A DNA stretch of 37,585 nt from NCBI GenBank assembly GCA_029263175.1, contig JAJCXZ010000011.1:1-37585 (forward strand). The letters are read 5' to 3'. The position numbers and the translations under genes are program-made. The notes beneath the pieces are model-generated. The model was not told the origin of the DNA. It did not search any database and saw only the letters and a program-made list of their open reading frames with translations. The DNA comes from Acidimicrobiales bacterium. Lineage in GTDB: Bacteria > Actinomycetota > Acidimicrobiia > Acidimicrobiales > Aldehydirespiratoraceae. The stretch's first letter is position 1. The number at the start of each line of letters is the position of its first letter. Shown here in pieces: positions 8,535-16,423 of this stretch.

Positions 8535-8548
8535 CTTTCAGCTGAAAG
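8535..8548. promoter_or_regulatory. 14-bp perfect palindrome over the ribosome binding site
   Basis: CTTTCAGCTGAAAG is a perfect palindrome. Its right arm on the minus strand supplies the GAAAGG Shine-Dalgarno of the desulfhydrase-like gene. It could be a repressor site between the divergent genes at 8524 and 8704, or chance. The rest of the 179-base intergenic region holds ACTGA-TCT-TCAGT at 8631-8643 and no clear -35/-10 pair. Confidence 0.4.
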
Positions 8549-8703
8549 ACCCCAGCGGCGCCCGAGGGGCACCATGTCATGCGCAAGTCCGCAGGTTCCG
8601 CGATCGTTGGCCATGTTTCGGGGCTGACTACTGATCTTCAGTCCTCACTGCCTGACCAACGGGATCGAAATTTTCTGCGAGTAGTTCTGTCAGACTCTCG
8701 ATT

Positions 8704-9573
8704 ATGAGCACCGTCGCACCCCTGACCAAGCAGTACACAACCGTGAACGGCAAGCAGATGGCGTATCACGACGTCGGTACGGGTGACACCGTCCTGTTCC
8801 TACACGGGAATCCGACCTCCTCTTACCTGTGGCGCGACATCGTGCCGCACGTTTCGGGGCAGGCCCGCTGCGTCGTGCCGGATCTGATCGGCCAGGGCGA
8901 CTCCGACAAGCTCGACGACAGCGGGCCCGACTCGTATCGATTCGTCGAACATCGCGAGTATCTCGATGGCCTGCTCGATCAACTCGACCTCGGTGACAAC
9001 ATCACACTCGTCATTCATGATTGGGGATCGGCGCTCGGGTTTGACTGGGCCAACCGTCACCGAGACCGAGTAGCAGGCATTTGTTATATGGAGGCCATCG
9101 TGCGTCCGGTGACATGGGACGAGTGGCCCGATGCCGCAACACCCATCTTCCGGGCGCTGCGCTCAGAGGCCGGTGAGGAGATGATTCTTACGAAGAACAT
9201 CTTCGTCGAACGGATACTCCCCGGCTCCATCATTCGCGATCTCAGCGGTGCGGAGATGGACGAGTACCGACGCGCGTTCGTCCACGAGGGCGAGGATCGA
9301 CGTCCGACACTCACGTGGCCCCGCCAGATCCCCATCAGCGGCGAACCTGCGGACGTGGTCGAGATCGTCCAGTCATACGCCGACTGGTTGGCCACATCCG
9401 ATCTTCCGAAGCTGTTCATCAATGCGGACCCGGGCACGATCCTCACCGGGGCGCAGCGCGAGTTCTGCCGAACCTGGCCCAACCAGACCGAGGTCACGGT
9501 CGCCGGTATCCACTTCATCCAAGAGGACAGCGCTGATGAGATCGGCGCGGCGCTGGCCGGATGGCTACGGTAA
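8704..9573 (+). CDS. Haloalkane dehalogenase, HLD-II (LinB/DhaA) type
   Basis: 289 residues, alpha/beta hydrolase that replaces a carbon-bound halogen by hydroxyl, cytosolic and cofactor-free. All catalytic parts are visible: [11 protein letters not shown] gives halide-binding Asn36; [14 protein letters not shown] gives nucleophile Asp106 and halide-binding Trp107; CYMEAIVRP gives acid Glu130; GIHFIQED gives base His270. These sit two residues before the LinB numbering (Asn38, Asp108, Trp109, Glu132, His272), and placement of the acid after strand 6 marks subfamily II. Four bases separate it from the cupin gene, so they are likely cotranscribed. Halogen substrate range cannot be read from sequence; natural marine or soil haloalkanes are possible. 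Confidence 0.92.
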   Translation: MSTVAPLTKQYTTVNGKQMAYHDVGTGDTVLFLHGNPTSSYLWRDIVPHVSGQARCVVPDLIGQGDSDKLDDSGPDSYRFVEHREYLDGLLDQLDLGDNITLVIHDWGSALGFDWANRHRDRVAGICYMEAIVRPVTWDEWPDAATPIFRALRSEAGEEMILTKNIFVERILPGSIIRDLSGAEMDEYRRAFVHEGEDRRPTLTWPRQIPISGEPADVVEIVQSYADWLATSDLPKLFINADPGTILTGAQREFCRTWPNQTEVTVAGIHFIQEDSADEIGAALAGWLR

Positions 9574-9577
9574 CCCG

Positions 9578-9901
9578 ATGAGCGAAACTCCCGACGGTTG
9601 GGTATTTGCAGACTCCGGAAACATGCCTTGGCAGGTGATGGGCGAAGGTGTCGCGATGAAGGCGATGGCCGCCGCCGATGGCCGGATGATCGCCACCTTC
9701 CAGTTCCAGCCCGGCTACGTGGGCGGAGCCCACGAGCACGCCGACCCCGAGTTCTCCTACATTCTCGAGGGGTCGCTGATCTCCCAGGGGGTATTGATGA
9801 CGGCGGGCCACGCGTACGCCGCTCGGGCCGGCACCACCCACGACGACTTCCGCACCGAAACCGGCTGCACGCTTGTATCGGTCTTCAAGGTTCCGGGCTG
9901 A
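9578..9901 (+). CDS. Single-domain cupin protein
   Basis: 107 residues, one small beta-barrel. GGAHEHADPEFSYILEGSL provides the first cupin motif (two His and Glu as likely metal ligands). GHAYAARAGTTHDDF provides the second, with a His ligand. Many such proteins are dioxygenases, isomerases or sugar sensors, and no specific match is recognised. ATG 9578 is 4 bases after the dehalogenase stop. The longer upstream frame runs over the dehalogenase out of phase and is a shadow. Cotranscription suggests a role linked to the dehalogenation substrate, but this is inference. Confidence 0.75.
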   Translation: MSETPDGWVFADSGNMPWQVMGEGVAMKAMAAADGRMIATFQFQPGYVGGAHEHADPEFSYILEGSLISQGVLMTAGHAYAARAGTTHDDFRTETGCTLVSVFKVPG

Positions 9902-9916
9902 ACGTCTCGAATCGCG

Positions 9917-10480
9917 GTGGCGCAACGTGTAGAGATCCTCTGGCAGAGCGAGGGGCTTCAGAGTTCCGAGCAGTGCAGCATCCGGAGCGAACCAGGACCG
10001 AGAGCCATCGCCGGAGTGGCCACATTGTCGCTTGGGGATGCGCCGCTTCGGATCGAGTACGCCGTCACGACTGACTCTCAGTGGGCAACCCTCGCGGTCG
10101 GCATCACTCTGACCGGCGAGGAATCGGGTCGACGGCTCTCGCTCCAGCGCGGCGGCGACACCTGGACCGTCGATGGCCAGCCTCGACGGGACCTCGACAG
10201 GTGTCGCGATGTCGATCTCGGCTGGACTCCTGCGACCAACGTGCTTCCCCTGCGTCGGCTTCCCATTGCGGACGGAGAGTCGATGACGACCAGGGCGGCA
10301 TGGGTCCGTTTCCCCGAACTCGATGTCGTTGTCAGTGAGCAGACCTACACGCGGCTCGCTCCCGATCGGGTGCGGTATCAGTCGGGCACGTTCGAGGCCG
10401 ACCTCCGCGTGACACCAGATGAAATCGTCACGACCTACGGCGACGAGCTGTGGGTGGCGAAGACGCTCGTCCGGTTCTGA
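9917..10480 (+). CDS. Putative glycolipid-binding family protein (DUF1089-like)
   Basis: 187 residues. The segment CRDVDLGWTPATNVLPLRRL, then WVRFPELDVVVSEQTYTRLA, then VRYQSGTFEADLRV, matches my memory of the putative glycolipid-binding family (PF06475), a LolA-like open beta-barrel. There is no signal peptide or transmembrane segment, so it is probably cytosolic. Biochemical function is unknown in the family. The start is GTG 9917, 15 bases after the cupin stop and on the same strand. It ends against a convergent hydrolase with a short hairpin between them. Confidence 0.65.
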   Translation: MAQRVEILWQSEGLQSSEQCSIRSEPGPRAIAGVATLSLGDAPLRIEYAVTTDSQWATLAVGITLTGEESGRRLSLQRGGDTWTVDGQPRRDLDRCRDVDLGWTPATNVLPLRRLPIADGESMTTRAAWVRFPELDVVVSEQTYTRLAPDRVRYQSGTFEADLRVTPDEIVTTYGDELWVAKTLVRF

Positions 10481-10498
10481 CGGATCAGAGCTGCTCCG
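10481..10498. terminator. Short hairpin between convergent genes
   Basis: CGGATCAGAGCTGCTCCG folds as a 7-bp stem with one mismatch. It overlaps the last codons of the minus-strand hydrolase and follows the stop of the plus-strand gene directly. No U-tract. Confidence 0.35.
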
Positions 10499-11675
10499 AG
10501 AGAAAGCCACCGATCACGCCGATCGCTTCCGCCAAGTGAGCGCGGCCGTCGGGGCCGCTGTAGTAGTGCGAGGCGCCCTGCACCACGTGGAGCTGCTTGC
10601 GATTGTGGGTCACCGCATCGAACAGGCGGGTGGTGTGGCTCGGTAGCGCCGCATCATCAGCGGAGTTCCCGACGACGAGGACGGGCACTGAGATCCGCGC
10701 CCCGGAGGCGATCGCATCGCACCGGGCGTCGTCGTAGCTCCACTGGCTGAGCCAACTCCGCAACGTGCAGAATCGAGCGAGCCCCACTGGTCCATCGTTC
10801 ACCACCTCGGGATCACCGAGGTAGCACGTGCCGGGCACGCGGTCGCTGGGCTCGATCGTCGGATCCAGGAATCGAGGGTCGGCCATCGTGCCGTGCACGG
10901 TGAAACCGAACTCCTGGTTCGGACTGTCGGACCCGCGAATGGCGGCGAGCTTCACCCTGACCCACGCGGTGATCCGCCGATTGCGGGCGACTTGGGCCTC
11001 GCGGAACGTCGCCAGAAACTCTGGAGAGTACGGCGGCTGGTTGGGGTTGGTCGGATCGTAGAGATTGAGCTTCGGATCGCGGACGTCGGGGCGAGCCTCG
11101 TCGTGAATCGAGGGGTCGATCCATTCGGTGAAGATCTGGTGGCGGCTGACGTGTGATGCCAACATCAACAACCCATCAGCGACCGGCATCCGGTCAGCGG
11201 CGACGGGGTACGGATCTCCCGCGGCGGTATCAGCGATGCCTTCCCCTGCCTCGGCCAGCGCCTGGTACCACATCGAGAGCGAACCACCGCCGGACCAGCC
11301 GGCCAGTACGATCCGGGCGTATCCGAGCCGTTGCTTGGCATCCAGGATCGCCTCACCCAGATCAGCGGCAACCTTCTCCATGGTGAGGCCGTAGTCGGCG
11401 CCCCGGTATCGAGAGTTGGCCCACAGAACATGGTGCCCGTCGGCCGCCAGCGCGCGAACCATCGGCAGATACATTCCGCCTCCGACGGGGTGCATGAAGA
11501 TGATCAGCGTGTCGGACGGCGTGTCGACAGGCCGGATCAGATGACAGTCAAGCCCGACCACGGCGCCGCCACCTCCGTAGACGTCGCTGTAGGTGGCATT
11601 CTCCTTGAAGCCCACCACATAGGCGATTCGTTCACAGCCCTCGGGTGTGCCCGGAGTTCTTGATCCATCTGCCAC
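10485..11675 (-). CDS. Alpha/beta hydrolase, unassigned
   Basis: 396 residues, serine-hydrolase fold. Nucleophile elbow AGWSGGGSL with Ser128; a likely oxyanion region at FMHPVGGGMYL; Asp in VVGNSADDAALP and His in GASHYYSG as probable acid and base. The middle (about residues 155-290) is a large insertion or lid between the core strands. The length and lid suggest an esterase or C-C/amide hydrolase acting on a sizeable substrate; the substrate is not identifiable. GTG 11675 follows AGGAG by 6 bases. It lies 16 bases after a PhyH oxygenase gene on the same strand, forming a likely two-gene operon in which oxidation precedes hydrolysis. Confidence 0.75.
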   Translation of the reverse strand: MADGSRTPGTPEGCERIAYVVGFKENATYSDVYGGGGAVVGLDCHLIRPVDTPSDTLIIFMHPVGGGMYLPMVRALAADGHHVLWANSRYRGADYGLTMEKVAADLGEAILDAKQRLGYARIVLAGWSGGGSLSMWYQALAEAGEGIADTAAGDPYPVAADRMPVADGLLMLASHVSRHQIFTEWIDPSIHDEARPDVRDPKLNLYDPTNPNQPPYSPEFLATFREAQVARNRRITAWVRVKLAAIRGSDSPNQEFGFTVHGTMADPRFLDPTIEPSDRVPGTCYLGDPEVVNDGPVGLARFCTLRSWLSQWSYDDARCDAIASGARISVPVLVVGNSADDAALPSHTTRLFDAVTHNRKQLHVVQGASHYYSGPDGRAHLAEAIGVIGGFLSEQL

Positions 11676-11691
11676 TCGCTGCTCCTAGGTT

Positions 11692-12516
11692 CTAGAGGGC
11701 CCGGGTCTGGCCCGCTCCGTCGTAGAGGACCGCCGACAGCGCCAAGTTCGCGGCAGCTCGTACTGCGGCGCCCGCTGGGTCGACGTCGGCCGTGGGCGGG
11801 GGAACCGTGGTGAACGAGGAGTGAGGCTTGTCACCCCGCACCGCGAGGACGTGATAGTCGCCACGAGTCGGCCGGACGTCGGCACCGAGGTAGCTCTGCA
11901 TGGCGATACCCACCCGACGGCGCCCGGAACGGTTCGGCTGCGACCCGTGGACAAGCCAGGGATGATGAAGCGACATCTGGCCGGCCCGAAGTACGAGATC
12001 CACTGCGGCCGCCCCATCGACCCCGGCCACCGTTTGACCACGAGTCAACATGTTGTCCTCGCCGAAGGTGTCGAGATGTCGAAACCGCTTGCCGTGGGAA
12101 CCGGGGATCACCGATACACACCCGCTCGCTCTCGTGGATGGCGTCAGCGCGATCCACGCAGTGACGAAGTTGTCCGGTTCGAGCCCGATGTAGAACGCGT
12201 CCTGATGCCAGCTGACGAACGCCGCCGAGTCGGGTTCTTTGATGAACAACACTGACGACGACAGCGAGATGTCCGGCCCGACGAGGCTCTCCGCCGCATC
12301 GACGACTCGCGCATCCACGGCCAGGTCGGCGAGAAACGGAAACGCCAGATGAGCATTGTTGCGATGCTCGGTGTGTAGCTCTGTGGGGTGATGGGTCTCG
12401 GCCTCTTCCAGAAGCCGGAGCAGTTCGGCTGCCTCGTTCTCAGCCATGACATCGATGGGCGCCACCCAGCCATGTTGTCGATAGTGCGCCACCTGCACGG
12501 CAGAAAGAACAGCCAC
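11692..12516 (-). CDS. Phytanoyl-CoA dioxygenase (PhyH) family oxygenase
   Basis: 274 residues from GTG 12516. The Fe(II) triad is SWHQDAFYIGL (His104, Asp106) and His190 in LVHGSQPNRSGRRRVGIAMQSYLG, with an Arg near 199-201 for 2-oxoglutarate. ELHTEHRNNAHLAFPFLADL near the start is a common feature of the class. The start is chosen because TAGTGT sits 7 bases before GTG 12516; a TTG at 12573 would run into the divergent MFS gene. It is only distantly similar to the PhyH at 6466-7377, so the two are not recent duplicates. It is paired with an alpha/beta hydrolase downstream. Confidence 0.82.
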   Translation of the reverse strand: MAVLSAVQVAHYRQHGWVAPIDVMAENEAAELLRLLEEAETHHPTELHTEHRNNAHLAFPFLADLAVDARVVDAAESLVGPDISLSSSVLFIKEPDSAAFVSWHQDAFYIGLEPDNFVTAWIALTPSTRASGCVSVIPGSHGKRFRHLDTFGEDNMLTRGQTVAGVDGAAAVDLVLRAGQMSLHHPWLVHGSQPNRSGRRRVGIAMQSYLGADVRPTRGDYHVLAVRGDKPHSSFTTVPPPTADVDPAGAAVRAAANLALSAVLYDGAGQTRAL

Positions 12517-12523
12517 GGCAACG

Positions 12524-12529
12524 ACACTA
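12524..12529 (-). promoter_or_regulatory. -10 box of a leaderless promoter
   Basis: TAGTGT on the minus strand, 7 bases before GTG 12516, with no Shine-Dalgarno. It supports the chosen start of the PhyH gene. The divergent MFS gene has a weaker TAGCAA 6 bases before its GTG 12580. Confidence 0.5.
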
Positions 12530-12579
12530 TGCGACGCACCGGATGGGCTCCCACTCCTTCGGTGGTGTAGCAAGCCTTG

Positions 12580-13794
12580 GTGACCTCGCTCTTCCGCCGG
12601 CTCCGCGAAACTCAGGAGCTAGTCATTCTCTGCGGCGCGACATTCCTCGTGATGGCCGGCCAGGGAGTGGTGTCGCCGGTCCTCCCGCTCTACGCCAAGG
12701 AGTTCGGCGTCAGCGCGACCATGGTCGGGCTCACGCTCACCGTCTTCGCTCTCGCCCGGTTGCTCGTCAACGTTCCTGCCGGAATGATCGCCGATCGCTT
12801 CGGCCGGCGGGTTCTCCTTGTTGGGGGACCGGTGATCACCTCGATCGGCATGTTTGGGTCAGGACAGGCCGATGACATCTGGGAGCTGCTCGTCTGGCGT
12901 TTCATCGCCGGTGGTGGATCGGCCTTCTTCATGTCCGGGGCCATGATCTATCTGATCGACATCGCTCCTGCTGCGTCCCGGACTCGGTATGTCGCTACAA
13001 ATCAGTGGGCACTCAGCCTGGGTATCGCGCTCGGGCCCGGCATCGGCGGGATCGTGGGCGAAGCGTACGGCTTGGCTGCTCCCTTCTACGTCGTCGGTGT
13101 GCTCGGGATTCTCACCGCGGTGTATGCCGGAATCCGACTCCCCGAGACTCGGGGAACGATCATCGATGAGACCGACGCTGCACCGGTTCCACCCGTGAGC
13201 GCGCGAACCTTCCTGTTCAGCCGCCAGTTCCTCCTCGTCGCGTTCGTCTCCGCCACGATCTTCATGGCTCGTGCGGGTACCCGGGGCACCTTGATGCCTC
13301 TGCACGCCGATGCGGAGCTCGGATGGGGCCCGTCGGAGATCGGCGTCGTCTTCATGGCGACGGGTCTCCTGACGCTTTTCACCCTGATGCCGTCGGCGTG
13401 GGCGGCCGATGCAATCGGCCGACGCAACGTGATGCTCTTTTCGGCGCTGTTCGCCGGACTCGGAGCACTGGTGGTCGGGAGCTTCACCAGCTCGGTGGGT
13501 TTCGTGGCCGGTGCCGTCATCATGTCGGTGGGCACCGGCACCTCTGGTCCTGCGCCGGCAGCCTACGTGGCCGACATCGCTCCGCCGGAGAAACGTGGTC
13601 TCGCCATCGCCATGTACCGATCTTCCGGCGACGTGGGCTTTCTCGCTGCCCCTCCCTTGCTGGGTCTACTGAGCGAGGCGACCTCGCTGTCGACTGCGCT
13701 CATCGTGAGCGGAGTCATCGTTGCGGGAGCCGGTGTCCTGTTCTTCGTCGGATCAGCGGGAGATCCGGCCGCGGGTCGCCGTCCAGTGCTTTAG
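12580..13794 (+). CDS. MFS transporter, drug-efflux-like
   Basis: 404 residues with about 12 hydrophobic helices in two halves. The first-half loop GMIADRFGRRVLLVGG is MFS motif A, and the second half has the related ADAIGRRNVMLF. VVSPVLPLYAKEFGVSATMVG is typical of the first helix and loop of proton-coupled drug/metabolite antiporters. A cytoplasmic loop rich in Thr, Asp and Pro (RGTIIDETDAAPVPP) joins the halves. GTG 12580 is preferred; TTG 12577 is the alternative. It probably exports a hydrophobic compound across the inner membrane; the substrate is unknown. Its stop codon TAG forms part of the -10 box of the methyltransferase gene 9 bases downstream. Confidence 0.85.
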   Translation: MTSLFRRLRETQELVILCGATFLVMAGQGVVSPVLPLYAKEFGVSATMVGLTLTVFALARLLVNVPAGMIADRFGRRVLLVGGPVITSIGMFGSGQADDIWELLVWRFIAGGGSAFFMSGAMIYLIDIAPAASRTRYVATNQWALSLGIALGPGIGGIVGEAYGLAAPFYVVGVLGILTAVYAGIRLPETRGTIIDETDAAPVPPVSARTFLFSRQFLLVAFVSATIFMARAGTRGTLMPLHADAELGWGPSEIGVVFMATGLLTLFTLMPSAWAADAIGRRNVMLFSALFAGLGALVVGSFTSSVGFVAGAVIMSVGTGTSGPAPAAYVADIAPPEKRGLAIAMYRSSGDVGFLAAPPLLGLLSEATSLSTALIVSGVIVAGAGVLFFVGSAGDPAAGRRPVL

Positions 13795-13797
13795 CCT
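13792..13797 (+). promoter_or_regulatory. -10 box of a leaderless promoter overlapping a stop codon
   Basis: TAGCCT is 6 bases before ATG 13804 and its first three bases are the stop codon of the MFS gene. No Shine-Dalgarno precedes the ATG. Confidence 0.45.
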
Positions 13798-13803
13798 TTC
13801 GGC

Positions 13804-14823
13804 ATGCGTAGTCGGCTGTCCGTGACAGCAACCAGGGCTCTTCGTTCAACGGTTGGTTACGGTGCGGCCAAGCTCGCTTCCAGCGACCGCCTCATGGGCG
13901 CGATCTATGACCTGACGAACGAAACCAACTTCTCCGGACTCTCCGAGCATGAGGAGATGTTGAACGACAGCGTCCGAGTGGACACCTATCACGAGGGCAT
14001 CCGCCGAAACGTCAGACGCGGCGATGTGGTACTCGACCTCGGCACCGGGTCAGGCCTGCTGGCCTTCATGGCCAGCCGCGCCGGCGCCGCCAAGGTCTAC
14101 GCCGTCGAACACTCCGGATTCATCGAGGTGGCGCGAGAGATCGCGGCGCACAACGACATCACCAACATCGAATTCGTGCAGGCCAACAGCCGAGAATTCA
14201 CGCCGCCTGAACCAATCGATGTGGTGCTCCACGAGCAGATGGGCGACGAACTCCTCAACGAGAACATGCTCGAGAATGTGCTCGATCTCCGAGACCGCGT
14301 TCTCCGCCCGGGGGGCCGGATCCTCCCGGCGCGCTTCAAGCTCTTCATTGAACCCGTCACGTTCCACGAGTCGATGCGGGTACGGCGATTCTGGAACACC
14401 GAGTTGCCCGACGGTCTCGACCTCAGCGCCATCGAGCACTCGGTGACCGCCGCTCGTTTCGACACGGGGCGTACCGAGCAACTGTGGGTCCGGCCTGGTT
14501 CGGTGGCCTCCACCTTGGGCACGCCTGCCCCGATCCTCGAGTTCGACCTCCACACACTCGACACGGGGGACTCACTCCAACTCGACCACGTCGTATCGCG
14601 AACGGCGCCGGCCGACACCATCGTCGACGGGTTCTGCGTCTGGTTCGAAGCTGCGTTCGACGATCACTGCGGTCTCTCGACCTCGCCTCTGTCTCCGGTC
14701 ACGAGTTGGGGCAACCGCATGTTCCGGTTCGACGAGGAGATCGCTGCAGGAGAGTCACTGCGCTGCCATGTGCACCTGGGTCAAGCCGTCGAACCTTCGA
14801 CCTGGACGGTCGAACGGCTCTGA
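13804..14823 (+). CDS. Bacterial protein arginine methyltransferase (PRMT) homologue
   Basis: 339 residues with full PRMT architecture. HEEMLNDSVRVDTYHEGI matches the helix that covers the cofactor. VVLDLGTGSGLLAF (motif I, 77-86) and VEHS (Glu102, ribose) bind S-adenosylmethionine. LHEQMGDELLNENML carries both double-E loop glutamates, Glu144 and Glu153, with the nine-residue spacing seen in PRMT1. RVLRPGGRILP follows, then a beta-barrel domain. Near the end GLSTSPLSPVTSW (290-302) aligns with the PRMT GFSTSPxSPYTHW loop, with Ser replacing the THW histidine. PRMTs methylate arginine guanidino groups. Target unknown: a protein or a small guanidino compound. Start ATG 13804 has a leaderless-type promoter. 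Confidence 0.8.
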   Translation: MRSRLSVTATRALRSTVGYGAAKLASSDRLMGAIYDLTNETNFSGLSEHEEMLNDSVRVDTYHEGIRRNVRRGDVVLDLGTGSGLLAFMASRAGAAKVYAVEHSGFIEVAREIAAHNDITNIEFVQANSREFTPPEPIDVVLHEQMGDELLNENMLENVLDLRDRVLRPGGRILPARFKLFIEPVTFHESMRVRRFWNTELPDGLDLSAIEHSVTAARFDTGRTEQLWVRPGSVASTLGTPAPILEFDLHTLDTGDSLQLDHVVSRTAPADTIVDGFCVWFEAAFDDHCGLSTSPLSPVTSWGNRMFRFDEEIAAGESLRCHVHLGQAVEPSTWTVERL

Positions 14824-14855
14824 ACGCTCCGTGCGCAGCGTACGATGCGCAGCCG

Positions 14856-15269
14856 ATGAGTGAACCACGAGACGCAGAAGAGGTCCGAGGCGACGTATTC
14901 GAGACGCTCGGCAACGGACGAGTCCACGAGTCCAACGGAGAGGAAGGGCGCTCGGTTCTCGAGTTCACTTGCAAACCCGAGATGTGCCACTCCGGCGGAG
15001 TTGCGCAGGGCGGGTTCGTCACCGGCTGGATCGACGCGGCGATGGCACATGCTTGCATCGCCCGGTACACCACGGCGTATTGGATTGCCACGCTCGAGCT
15101 GAAGGTGAGCTTCTACCGCCCCGCAAACCCTGGGTTCGTCATTGCCGAAGGCTGGATCGAGCGCGCCGGTAAGCAGACGGTCTTCGCCGAGGGCCACTTG
15201 CTTGATGCCGCTGGTCAGATACTCGCCAAGGCCAGCTCGACGATTCGTCTCGTTCCGAACCGCGTTTGA
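14856..15269 (+). CDS. Hotdog-fold thioesterase (PaaI/4HBT-like)
   Basis: 137 residues, one hotdog domain. CHSGGVAQGGFVTGWIDAAMAHACI is the hotdog helix with the usual Gly-rich entry, followed by ATLELKVSFYRPANPG and a C-terminal beta sheet ending AKASSTIRLVP. Such proteins hydrolyse acyl-CoA thioesters in the cytosol. A catalytic acid in the helix is not obvious beyond Asp of WIDAAM. ATG 14856 is 32 bases after the methyltransferase stop. TACGAT lies 9 bases upstream, so it may have its own leaderless promoter. The acyl group is unknown. Confidence 0.75.
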   Translation: MSEPRDAEEVRGDVFETLGNGRVHESNGEEGRSVLEFTCKPEMCHSGGVAQGGFVTGWIDAAMAHACIARYTTAYWIATLELKVSFYRPANPGFVIAEGWIERAGKQTVFAEGHLLDAAGQILAKASSTIRLVPNRV

Positions 15270-15284
15270 CCACCCGACGGTCAA
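15266..15284. terminator. Hairpin at a convergent junction
   Basis: TTGACC, 7-base loop, GGTCAA: a perfect 6-bp stem overlapping the thioesterase stop. A second pair, GATCGG (15292-15297) and CCGATC (15315-15320), lies between it and the end of the small minus-strand gene. No U-tracts. Confidence 0.4.
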
Positions 15285-15329
15285 GTCGCATGATCGGACG
15301 ACCGCGAAGGCCGCCCGATCGGAGCGAAA

Positions 15330-15446
15330 TCAGGACCCGAGGCTTCCCTTCGATGCCTTCTTTTCCTTCTTGGACTGGCGCTTCTCTTTGGCGGATTTGG
15401 CGGGGGGAGTTTTGGCCGCTCGCCCGCCTTTGTCTTTGCCGGCCAT
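15330..15446 (-). CDS. Small lysine-rich basic protein, 38 residues
   Basis: Reads MAGKDKGGRAAKTPPAKSAK, then a Lys/Arg/Glu-rich helix (EKRQSKKEKKAS) and KGSLGS. About one third of residues are Lys or Arg. ATG 15446 is preceded by AGAGAGGT with about 5 bases spacing, a good Shine-Dalgarno, which with the highly biased composition argues that it is a real gene. The style resembles small basic proteins I recall from actinobacterial genomes, but I cannot name a family. It may bind nucleic acid or ribosomes; this is a guess from charge only. It lies between convergent and divergent neighbours as a single-gene unit. Confidence 0.65.
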   Translation of the reverse strand: MAGKDKGGRAAKTPPAKSAKEKRQSKKEKKASKGSLGS

Positions 15447-15544
15447 GATGACCTCTCTCCGGTCGAGTCGAATCCCGACCAGAGGGCACTATCTCACAGT
15501 CCTGAGGGTTCGCCGTTGCGGTTCCGATATGTGATCATCGGGTC

Positions 15545-16423
15545 ATGACCGCTCAACACTCATCGTTTCTCTCCTCTGCGGATGGGACGAAGATCGCGAC
15601 ATACGCCTGGACGGACGTGATCGGAACCCCGCGAGGTGCCGTTCAGATCGCTCACGGGCTCGGTGAGCATGCCGGTCGCTACTCGCGCTTCGCGACAGCC
15701 CTCAATACAGCCGGCTACCTCGTGTTCGCCACCGATCACCGTGGCCATGGTCGTACGAGCAGCCAATCCCTCGGCGATTTCGGCGCCCCGGGATTCATGG
15801 GGCTGATAGCCGATGTCGCCCAGTACGGAGCCCAGATCGCGGATGGGCATTCGGGGGTCCCCTTGTTCCTCTTCGGTCACTCGATGGGATCGTTTGCCGC
15901 GCAGGCCGTCATCATCGACCACTCCCGGCTCTACGCCGGAGTCGTGCTGTCAGGGTCGTCCGCTCTCGATGTCCTCGCCGCGAGTGTGGCCGATGCCGCC
16001 GGCCCCGGTGGGCTCGAGGCCTTCAACGCCGGTTTCGACCACCGAACCGGCTACGAGTGGCTGTCCCGCGACGAGACCGAAGTTGACATCTACGTGGCCG
16101 ACGAATGGTGCGGTTTCGACCTCGTCCCGGAATCCGCTCCGACCCTGTTCGAGCCCGCCGGCCGTCTGGCTGACCCCGGCCTTCTCGGCTGCATACGCAA
16201 CGATCTACCGATCCTCGTCGCGTCAGGGAGCGCCGACCCGCTCGCGGCCGATGGGCAACTCGTGCAACTCCTCGGGCAGCGCTATCGCGACGCGGGGATC
16301 ACCGACGTCACTGTCACCGTCTACCGCGGGGCCCGCCACGAAATCCTCAACGAGACCAACCGCGACGAAGTCACCGCCCAGATCGTCGGCTGGCTCTCTC
16401 GATCAGCGCTCGCAAACCAATGA
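15545..16423 (+). CDS. Alpha/beta hydrolase, monoacylglycerol-lipase-like
   Basis: 292 residues, serine aminopeptidase S33/monoglyceride lipase type. VQIAHGLGEHAGRYSRFA is the oxyanion and early-motif region of the family, DHRGHGRTS follows, FGHSMGS holds nucleophile Ser113, ASGSADPLA the Asp and GARHEILNE the His. No signal peptide, so cytosolic. The family cleaves monoacylglycerols or other carboxylic esters. Its stop overlaps the creatinase start as ATGA, so the two are translated together. An ester or lysolipid carrying creatine, or simply a shared regulon, could explain the pairing; neither is shown. Confidence 0.85.
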   Translation: MTAQHSSFLSSADGTKIATYAWTDVIGTPRGAVQIAHGLGEHAGRYSRFATALNTAGYLVFATDHRGHGRTSSQSLGDFGAPGFMGLIADVAQYGAQIADGHSGVPLFLFGHSMGSFAAQAVIIDHSRLYAGVVLSGSSALDVLAASVADAAGPGGLEAFNAGFDHRTGYEWLSRDETEVDIYVADEWCGFDLVPESAPTLFEPAGRLADPGLLGCIRNDLPILVASGSADPLAADGQLVQLLGQRYRDAGITDVTVTVYRGARHEILNETNRDEVTAQIVGWLSRSALANQ

